A program made the position numbers and the translations under genes. DNA of 64,000 bases from Alicyclobacillus tolerans (lineage in GTDB: Bacteria > Bacillota > Bacilli > Alicyclobacillales > Alicyclobacillaceae): the NCBI RefSeq assembly GCF_021739485.1, contig NZ_JAJFNK010000004.1, positions 140,851 to 204,850 on the forward strand, in the 5' to 3' direction. Below, in pieces: positions 57,726-64,000 of the stretch. Every line of letters begins with the position of its first letter. Within the stretch, counting starts at the first letter, position 1. The notes under the pieces were generated by a model. The model was not told the origin of the DNA. It saw only the letters and a list, made by a program, of their open reading frames with translations, and did no database searches.

Positions 57726-58280
57726 TCAAGTTTCTATGGCTTTTGCCAAAGTGTTCAATTTGTTCATGGTCTTCCAATTACGCATGGTTGAAGGTACATT
57801 TAACCTAAAAAGGTTGTTCGCAAGCTTAGAGTTCCTAACCCCTTCACGAAGTAGCAAATAGACCTCCCGATCTTGAATTCTAAACTCGTCTATGGAGGCG
57901 AAGCCCCTTAATTGTTCAATGTATTCAAGAGCGGGTGGCTCAAGTAACAAGGATACGTAAAAGGTCTCTACCTCCGTAGACTCTGCTTCTCTTCGCACTG
58001 CCTCGGAAAATGGACAGTTTGTGATAATCCGTTCCAGTTCTACAGAAGTCCTTAATATAACGGTAAGCGAGAGAGAGAAGACCCTCTCTATTTCCTGTTC
58101 TATCCGCTGGCGCAGGGAATTCGAATCATCCGCCGAGTCAAATAGCACATTGCCGCTTTGAATGTACGTTTGCACTCGGTTAAGTCCGATTGACTGAAAC
58201 ATACTCCTTAATTCAGCCATCTTGACCATATTGTGACCACCTACGTTGATACCTCGCAACAGTGCAATGTAAATTGTCAT
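57726..58280 (-). CDS. DUF1697 family protein
   Basis: 184 residues. YIALLRGINVGGHNMVKMAELRSMF at the start and YIQSGNVLFDS are the DUF1697 signatures, and RNWKTMNKL near the end is also conserved. The molecular function of the family is not established. GAGGTG lies before the ATG at 58280; a longer frame reaches 58361 without a binding site. It is a single gene in a region of small accessory genes. Confidence 0.88.
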   Translation of the reverse strand: MTIYIALLRGINVGGHNMVKMAELRSMFQSIGLNRVQTYIQSGNVLFDSADDSNSLRQRIEQEIERVFSLSLTVILRTSVELERIITNCPFSEAVRREAESTEVETFYVSLLLEPPALEYIEQLRGFASIDEFRIQDREVYLLLREGVRNSKLANNLFRLNVPSTMRNWKTMNKLNTLAKAIET

Positions 58281-58427
58281 GGAATCACCTCTTCCGGGTG
58301 TATCGTTCCACGCTGCGTTGAACATTCCTATCGTTTTCGACGTTACTGTATTAACCAACAAGCTGAATATTCATTCAGAATCAGTCCCATGCATCTTCAG
58401 TGCTAACCCCCAAGAATAAGATCAGTA

Positions 58428-58832
58428 CTACCGTTTTCGTCGAATAATCCAAGCATTTTCTGCTTTATCAAAGCCAACCGCAGGATAGTAAGACATAGCA
58501 GTAGGAGAAGAAACCAAGATCAATGTAACCTGTTCCGACAGTTGATTTCTTGTTTGCTGTATAAGTTCCTGGCCAATACCCCTGCCTTGGTACTCCTTAT
58601 CCACAGCCAGATCGGATAAATAACAGCAATAACAGAAATCAGTTAATGAACGAGCGATGCCAACAAGTTTTTCCCCATTCCAAGCAGTGATCGTAAGGTT
58701 TGCATGATCGAGCATCTTTTGAATACGATTCGTGTCCTCCGTTGGTCTGTTGATTCCGGAGCGGACGAATACTGCTGCAACCTCTTGTCCTGTGACTGGT
58801 GCGTTCAATCGGTATTGTATTGAGGACATCAT
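58428..58832 (-). CDS. GNAT-family N-acetyltransferase
   Basis: 134 residues with the acetyl-CoA pyrophosphate loop YQGRGIGQELI (motif A) after strand 4 (CYLSDLAVDKEY), and the YYPAVGFDKAE ending typical of small GNAT proteins. The acceptor is unknown. AGGAGG precedes the ATG at 58832. Confidence 0.88.
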   Translation of the reverse strand: MMSSIQYRLNAPVTGQEVAAVFVRSGINRPTEDTNRIQKMLDHANLTITAWNGEKLVGIARSLTDFCYCCYLSDLAVDKEYQGRGIGQELIQQTRNQLSEQVTLILVSSPTAMSYYPAVGFDKAENAWIIRRKR

Positions 58833-58966
58833 TCTTTCTCCTCCTATTCACTTTACTGCTGAACAACAGCTCTGATTCACCAAAACGGCTACATCGCTGC
58901 GTATTGTGATCACCAGTCATATTTTGCAGATATTCACCATTAACGCCACAGAGAGTACAATTGAAA

Positions 58967-59333
58967 TTAAATTCCTTTGTGCGGCATCCACTGCACTTGA
59001 TAGTTTTCCCCCAACCGCATCTTCGCGATAAATAAGACTTGCCCCAAATGCTCGGAGACTTGAGTAGCTACCCCGAAAATGACATCCAGACTAATCATGT
59101 CACGCCCCTGAATTTTATAGACTTCCGTTGGCCGCAACAAAGCGTTGATGAAGGTTCCCAACAACATGGACGACAAGATTAGCAATGCTGTTGCTCATAT
59201 CGTTGACTCTCCAATTCACATCATCATCATTAAACTGTTTTAGAGCGTTAACCCATCTACGTTGCAAGTCCAGCATTTTATCTCGATGAAGCGACAGTAT
59301 TACTTTGTCGTGATTTTCCTCTCACGTAATTCC
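58967..59333 (-). pseudogene. DUF1572/DinB-like protein, decayed
   Basis: Pieces of one protein lie in different frames: ELRERK near 59333-59316, then (from 59276) LDLQRRWVNALKQF, VNWRVNDMSNSIANLVVHVVGN and LHQRFV before a stop, and finally in another frame VYKIQGRDMISLDVIFG, SEHLGQVLFIAKMRLGENYQ, ending at 58967. The order matches DUF1572/DinB-like four-helix proteins, with at least one stop, a frameshift and an internal deletion between the second and third pieces. It cannot be functional. Confidence 0.65.
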
Positions 59334-59484
59334 TGAATATGTACTGACTTCCGTTTTATCAGATAGATATTGCGCTCCTGCCCCTATGTGACACAAGCAT
59401 CAGCGGACTTGAACTGTATAATCATGCGAAGGGCGCAGGCACATCGTTATTTCATCTCCAGCCCTTTAGTGAATAAGCACAAGC

Positions 59485-60033
59485 TTATGAAGGCCAACGC
59501 TCTCGTGTAATACTGTACAGGTTATGGTCTTCCCATACGTCATTAATTTTTAGATAAAACTCCGAAAAACCATCGTACCGAAATCCCACTTTATCAAGAA
59601 CCCTAATTGAGCTTACGTTTCGGGGCATTACCGCCGCTTGAACCCTATGTAATTTCGCAGTTCCGAAAGCAAAACCAATTGCTAAACGAATAGCCTCTGT
59701 GGTGAACCCTTGACCGTTGTAGTGTTCATCTAAAAAATACCCCATCGTACAACTTTCCCAAGCTCCACGGACCACATTGCTTAGATTGACTCGCCCAATA
59801 AGTCGGTCTTCTTTATTCAGAAAAATCCCAAATCCGTATCCAGAACCAGTTTCCCAATTGTGTTGCACTTTCTGCAGAATTTCTTGTTGTCCTTCTAACG
59901 TGTAATGTGAGTCTAAAGTAATGGGTTCAAAGGGCTTCAAGAAATGGCGATTTCGCACTCGTAAATCCAGCAGTGCCTCAAGATCATCCATTTCCAGCCT
60001 ACGAATGTAAATCCGTTCCGAATCTTGTCTCAT
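59485..60033 (-). CDS. RimJ/RimL-type GNAT acetyltransferase
   Basis: 182 residues. IYIRRLEMDDLEALLDLR, LIGRVNLSNVVRGAWESCTMGYFLDEHYNGQGFTTEAIR and PRNVSSIRVLDKVGFRYDG are characteristic of the ribosomal-protein-alanine acetyltransferase-like subfamily that also includes antibiotic-modifying enzymes. The ATG at 60033 is six bases after GAGGTG. The true acceptor is unknown. Confidence 0.92.
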   Translation of the reverse strand: MRQDSERIYIRRLEMDDLEALLDLRVRNRHFLKPFEPITLDSHYTLEGQQEILQKVQHNWETGSGYGFGIFLNKEDRLIGRVNLSNVVRGAWESCTMGYFLDEHYNGQGFTTEAIRLAIGFAFGTAKLHRVQAAVMPRNVSSIRVLDKVGFRYDGFSEFYLKINDVWEDHNLYSITRERWPS

Positions 60034-60188
60034 GATGCTCACCTCACAAAACGCATCTTGCGTTATGCTGCCCGCTTCTGTAATAAGACAGATGTGTCGG
60101 CACTGTATTCATGCGCCAACAGGCGTGCAGCGTTGCTCTGGAACAGCTCCCGTTAGTCCCAAAGGATTAAATACCAGGAAGCTTCCTA

Positions 60189-60791
60189 TTAGCTGTACAA
60201 CTGAATCTTATCAATTAACCAGTAGTGGTGATCTAATGGCTTATACAATTCAACGATCAAGCTATACGGCAACCCTGCTTCGACAACTTTGGCTGTATTT
60301 TGAGTGGATGACACCAGCGAATACGTGACATTGGTGCCATTGTACGTCCCTGTAAAAAGCTTCGATGTTTCAGAAATTTGTTTAATTCCATCGGAATCAG
60401 GAGCAAAGTTCTGAGTTCCATAGACAGCAACATATATTGGGCTTGTCTTCCACGGACTATGCCCACCCGTTTCCTCCTGGGACAGTTGATTTGATGTTTC
60501 AACATTAACCATTCCGTCGAAGTAGGATGTGTATTGTTTACTTTTGCTCTGTAGAATAAAATCAGGATTTTGATAAAGCGTGATCGTACTGTTGCTCGCC
60601 CCACTTTGTTTAGCGGCGTTTTTCGTAGTGTTGGTCAGTGATGGGACTTTGTTGTTATTAGTTCCCGTATGACTTTTCGTTGCAGAAGTCGGTGATGACC
60701 CATTAGCAGAAGTTGCATTACCACATCCAACCAAAGTCAAAATAGAAACGCCGATCACACCGAGCAGAGCAATGTTCTTACGAGCTTTCAT
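60189..60791 (-). CDS. Lipoprotein of unknown function 2
   Basis: 200 residues. The signal peptide ends in a lipobox LVGC (about residues 20-23), followed by a Ser/Thr/Asn-rich stalk and a C-terminal domain (FILQSKSKQYTSYFDGMVNV, IYVAVYGTQNFAP, LIVELYKPLDHHYWLIDKIQLY). It shares size, stalk and orientation with the lipoprotein at 54764-55465, although I could not show homology of the domains. GGTGGGAG precedes the ATG at 60791. Confidence 0.8.
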   Translation of the reverse strand: MKARKNIALLGVIGVSILTLVGCGNATSANGSSPTSATKSHTGTNNNKVPSLTNTTKNAAKQSGASNSTITLYQNPDFILQSKSKQYTSYFDGMVNVETSNQLSQEETGGHSPWKTSPIYVAVYGTQNFAPDSDGIKQISETSKLFTGTYNGTNVTYSLVSSTQNTAKVVEAGLPYSLIVELYKPLDHHYWLIDKIQLYS

Positions 60792-61067
60792 GAATTTCGT
60801 CTCCCACCTTTGTAATGGTTCAAAATACACTAATGAGACGAATCACGTACCTGGTGCGTTTCACGAAACGACGCCCCCCAATTTTACCCAAAAATATCAA
60901 TTATGCAATTTAACAGTTCTGCCCTGATACGCAACACATCAGCCCGCACCGATATCGCATACTTATACAGTTCACCGCCAGGGTTTAACAACGAATGCCT
61001 ACGACCCTACGGCGACGAACCTTAGTTGCAAGCTCAATGTCTGCAACGCTTCTCAGTCCGATGCGGC

Positions 61068-61580
61068 TCATTGTCCACTCTGCAATTCAATGAGTTCCTC
61101 AATCTGAAGAGTGTGTCGTACCTCATGGTAATGAGCAACCTCAATCCATTGACGGGTACTCATCCTTCCAAACACCGGATGGGGCATCGGAGGCGATGTG
61201 ACATCGAGCTTACTGTCGCTCTGAGAACTGTTCAAAGCCTGTACGAACTTCCCGTGACTTTGTTCTAAAATATGTTTCAGTTCCTCTAAGGTTTTTGGTT
61301 TATCAGTCGGATGAAACTGCGGCGGGGCATTAAACTTCGTCGAACGGTCCGGGACTCGTTGTTCTAGATTGAGTTCTGTCGAAACGTAGTTCGCTTCTTC
61401 AGCAAGTCCTAACTGGATAATTTCGGGGGTTCGACTCTCAACAGCAGCGATGTGCTGGACTACTTGGGATATACTCCAACTGCTCGCATCTGGTTTCCAG
61501 TTAAGCTCGACATCTGTTAGGTATGTAAGCAGGGAGAGTAGGCGAGACCTTGTTGCTTCGATTTGTTCCAGTGTGATCAC
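61068..61580 (-). CDS. DinB-family protein
   Basis: 170 residues forming a four-helix bundle of the DinB/YfiT-like superfamily. The three metal-binding histidines are visible: one in VVQHIAAVESR (about residue 43) and two in VAHYHEVRHTLQ near the end. Members are thiol- or metal-dependent transferases, mostly uncharacterised (mycothiol- or bacillithiol-dependent in studied cases). Homologous in fold to the decayed gene at 58967-59333 and to the N-terminal domain of EgtB. Confidence 0.9.
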   Translation of the reverse strand: MITLEQIEATRSRLLSLLTYLTDVELNWKPDASSWSISQVVQHIAAVESRTPEIIQLGLAEEANYVSTELNLEQRVPDRSTKFNAPPQFHPTDKPKTLEELKHILEQSHGKFVQALNSSQSDSKLDVTSPPMPHPVFGRMSTRQWIEVAHYHEVRHTLQIEELIELQSGQ

Positions 61581-61625
61581 GATAGAACACTCCTTTGGTC
61601 AGTTGCGTGGTTGCTGCCTAATCGT

Positions 61626-61901
61626 TTACCCTGGCTTGCAGATGATGATATCGTATAGCACTTCCAAAAAAGTTGATAGAGATGCTATGGGATACGCTGC
61701 CCATTGGCGAGAGATCACGTGTTTCTGTCTTTGAGAAGAAGCCAGTCCAATCCGACAACGAATTCCAGGTTCTCCGACAGAAACTCGCCAATATTGTTTT
61801 GCAATCGGAGAGTTAACGCCGTGATGCAATGTGCCCTTTAGGCATTCATACGACTTCTCATTCCAAAATTCTCTTTCAACACCAAATTGATTCTCATACA
61901 C
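61626..61901 (-). CDS. Uncertain small gene (91 codons)
   Basis: An open frame starting with GTG at 61901 and lacking a clear ribosome binding site. Composition (REFWNEKSYECLKG, QYWRVSVGEPGIRC, SLSTFLEVLYDIIIC) is protein-like, but I recognise no family. It may be a remnant, since it lies in a region with other decayed genes. The flanking parts of 61581-62000 hold nothing else apart from the start signals of the FAD monooxygenase gene. Confidence 0.3.
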   Translation of the reverse strand: MYENQFGVEREFWNEKSYECLKGTLHHGVNSPIAKQYWRVSVGEPGIRCRIGLASSQRQKHVISRQWAAYPIASLSTFLEVLYDIIICKPG

Positions 61902-62000
61902 TGTCAGTGATTTACCCTATCATGATGCTGAAACTTGCCCTGGATCAAACACATAAAATTCTGTAATATTAGCTATGGTCTTGGGGAAAAAGGGGGCGGT

Positions 62001-63347
62001 ATGGTGGAAGGGTTAGTTGGTCGACGTGCTGTAGTCATGGGGGGAAGTATTTCAGGAATGCTATCAGCAAGAGTTTTATCGGACTTTTTTGACGATGTTA
62101 TCATTATTGAGGCTGACGATCCCTCTTACGTCAAGAGTGTCAGAAAGCGGATCCCCCAGGGTCAGCACTCACACGTCCTTTTACAAGCTGGACAGCAGGT
62201 CTTGGACCGACTGTTCCCTAATTTTATCAATGAATTAATTGAAGACGGTAGTGTAGTTGCTGATTTTACCAATGATTTGGAATGGTTCCATTTCGGTAAG
62301 TGGAAGAAACGGTTCGAGAGTGGAATTATGGGTGTACAGCAAACGCGGCCATTTCTGGAATGGCATATTCAGCGTCGGTTGAGAGATTACTCCAATATCA
62401 GGATTCAAAATAACAGTCTTGTTATTGGGTTACTTCTTTCTGATGACCAGAGGACGATTCTCGGGGTTAAAGTCCGTACCCCAAATAGCTCGGGAGAAAG
62501 CGACATTCAATGCGACTTCGTTGTTGATGCAACTGGGTACGGTTCACAGTCCCGCAAATGGATGCCTGACGCAGCTTCACAAAGTCCCTTGGAGGCTGTG
62601 AAGATTGACCTATTTTATGCTACTCAATTCTATCAAACAGATAGCTCAAAACTGGGGTGGAAAAACTTGATGATCTCAGCCCAATTACCGGACCAACCAT
62701 ATGCCGGTGTCATTCTTTCGTTCGAGGATAACAAATTCGGAGTGACACTCGGAGGATATTTGAAGCAGCCACCCAAGACAGATGAAGAGTTTCGACTCAT
62801 TGCTAAGGCCCTTCCCCAGCAGCATATCTATGAGTTTCTTCTGAATGCCAAGCCCATTAGTGACTTGAATACTTACCGTATACCGTTGCAGGTTCGCAAC
62901 CGATTCGATCGCTCAAAGAGTATGCCTAGCCATCTGGTTGTCCTGGGTGACGCCTACTGTAGGTTCGATCCGCTCTATGGTCAAGGGATGTCCGTGGCTG
63001 CTCTAGAAGCTGAGCTGTTGGGTGCTGAGTTGAGGAACATGAAAGATCGAGAAGAGCTAAATACGTTTCACAACCGGTTTTATAAGAAACTTGTCAAGCT
63101 TACACAAGGTCCATGGGACATGGCCATTACGGAATCCTTTAGACATCCTAATATCAACGGACGTCGACCACGTGATGTGAAACTGATGCAGTGGCTCACC
63201 CAGAAAATATACAGAGCTTCTGCGAATCAACAAGATGTTTATTTGACGTTGGCGCAGGTCATGAACTTAACTGAATCATCAACAGCCTTTTTCCGACCGG
63301 CCATTCTACCTAAGCTCTTTGTTCGAGTTCGTAACACGGATGGTTAA
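62001..63347 (+). CDS. FAD-dependent monooxygenase-like oxidoreductase
   Basis: 448 residues. The Rossmann motif AVVMGGSISGMLSARVLSDF near residue 10 ends with IIIEADDP, and the second flavin motif is LVVLGDAYCRFDPLYGQGMSVAALEAELL (about residue 310), the GD...P...GQG pattern of PHBH-type hydroxylases. RIPQGQHSHVLLQAGQQVLDRLFP resembles a group of actinobacterial and Bacillus hypothetical monooxygenases. Substrate unknown. The ATG at 62001 follows GGGGGCGG. Confidence 0.88.
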   Translation: MVEGLVGRRAVVMGGSISGMLSARVLSDFFDDVIIIEADDPSYVKSVRKRIPQGQHSHVLLQAGQQVLDRLFPNFINELIEDGSVVADFTNDLEWFHFGKWKKRFESGIMGVQQTRPFLEWHIQRRLRDYSNIRIQNNSLVIGLLLSDDQRTILGVKVRTPNSSGESDIQCDFVVDATGYGSQSRKWMPDAASQSPLEAVKIDLFYATQFYQTDSSKLGWKNLMISAQLPDQPYAGVILSFEDNKFGVTLGGYLKQPPKTDEEFRLIAKALPQQHIYEFLLNAKPISDLNTYRIPLQVRNRFDRSKSMPSHLVVLGDAYCRFDPLYGQGMSVAALEAELLGAELRNMKDREELNTFHNRFYKKLVKLTQGPWDMAITESFRHPNINGRRPRDVKLMQWLTQKIYRASANQQDVYLTLAQVMNLTESSTAFFRPAILPKLFVRVRNTDG

Positions 63348-63477
63348 TTGTACTAGTGGCACATAAGAAGACTCAACTGCACAACCAATGAGGCATAAGT
63401 TACCACCGCGTTTTTGTGCATTTCTAAACTGCGATATACAGCGCAGCGTGCCCCCTTTGGTAACAGATGCTTAACAA

Positions 63478-64000
63478 TTACATGTTCCACCCTTTACGCT
63501 TCGACAGTAAACCCAACCACATGAGTACTGTCGGTGTGGCAGATGCTACGAGCATCATAGTCACGAACAATAATCGTTTGTGCGGCGATGTAAAAATCAC
63601 CTCATTGAGCCATACAGTAATAAAGAGGTCGTGAAAATACACGAACAACCGTGGGAACTGCGGAGTAGGAGTCATATCCACACGCCACTGGAGAGCCATT
63701 ATAACCGAAATTCCAACCCCAAAGATTGCTACACTCACTACAGACCAGAAGTCTTTTAAGGTTGACCTTTGGATGTGTAATTGCATACGCCCCATGAAAA
63801 AATAACTGATGAGAGCCAGCATGATCAAAGCTTCAATTGAACCACGTACAAGGTGTCCAAACGTGTATAGAAAATAAAATAAAGCCACAATAACCCCATG
63901 AGTGATCATCGCATAAACATTATTGTTTTGGCCATCGCTAGATGGCCAAAAGCTGACGTAATTGCCTGTCCATAAATTGCTAGGTAAAATGGCCGTATCT
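63478..64000 (-). CDS. Multi-spanning membrane protein (C-terminal part)
   Basis: The frame is open from the right edge of the window to the stop at 63478, at least 173 residues; an ATG at 63909 is internal rather than the start, because the frame continues in protein-like sequence upstream (LWTGNYVSFWPSSDG) and has no ribosome binding site there. About four hydrophobic helices are visible (THGVIVALFYFLYTF, IEALIMLALISYFF, VVSVAIFGVGISVIMAL, LFVTMMLVASATPTVLMWL). I do not recognise the family. Confidence 0.6.
   Translation of the reverse strand, partial: DTAILPSNLWTGNYVSFWPSSDGQNNNVYAMITHGVIVALFYFLYTFGHLVRGSIEALIMLALISYFFMGRMQLHIQRSTLKDFWSVVSVAIFGVGISVIMALQWRVDMTPTPQFPRLFVYFHDLFITVWLNEVIFTSPHKRLLFVTMMLVASATPTVLMWLGLLSKRKGWNM

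Overview
The window looks like chromosome of an aerobic, endospore-forming Firmicute. The evidence is a GerA-type germinant receptor operon, a HrcA-type CIRCE operator, AGGAGG ribosome binding sites with frequent GTG and TTG starts, YdjO- and YjcZ-like small proteins, and a Bacillus-type cold-shock gene. The mix (cobinamide salvage, GlnRS, ergothioneine genes, moderate GC) would fit the Alicyclobacillaceae or a related Bacillales family, but that placement is inference. No rRNA, tRNA, complete insertion sequence or CRISPR array was seen.

Layout. 0-8 kb: the start of an AidB-like acyl-CoA dehydrogenase, a TPP riboswitch with thiC, cbiZ with a histidine phosphatase, and several oxidoreductases including a decayed aldo/keto reductase. 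8-11.9 kb: a 50-residue zinc-ribbon protein and a two-component system followed by a secreted coiled-coil protein. 12-17.5 kb: a five-gene germinant receptor operon with two B subunits. 17.5-26.3 kb: glnS, a glycosyltransferase, a diguanylate cyclase, a 15-bp tandem repeat, a LysM/His-rich protein, a DsbA-family gene with an in-frame TGA at its first catalytic cysteine, and htpG behind a CIRCE element.

26.5-37.2 kb is one metabolic block on the minus strand: a dedicated PTS enzyme I, a sigma-54 activator with an N-terminal HPr-like domain, dhaK-dhaL-dhaM, a free HPr, then glpF-glpK-glpD. Two good -24/-12 promoters precede the enzyme I gene and dhaK. Together these genes should import glycerol, oxidise or phosphorylate it, and phosphorylate dihydroxyacetone with PEP, under control of the phosphorelay itself.

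37.6-54.3 kb: transporters, exonuclease III, two tandem small peptides ending in Gly-rich GGGSCAGGG tails opposite a YcaO cyclodehydratase, a PaiB-like flavin protein, a haloalkane dehalogenase, the egtB-egtD ergothioneine pair, a Rieske oxygenase next to a membrane desaturase, and cold-shock genes. 54-64 kb looks more AT-rich and accessory: two lipoproteins, methyl- and acetyltransferases, an FAD monooxygenase, a decayed DUF1572 gene and a membrane protein that runs off the right edge.

The two observations I rank highest are the candidate selenocysteine thiol oxidoreductase at 22955-23563 and the candidate YcaO-modified peptide locus at 43403-45716.
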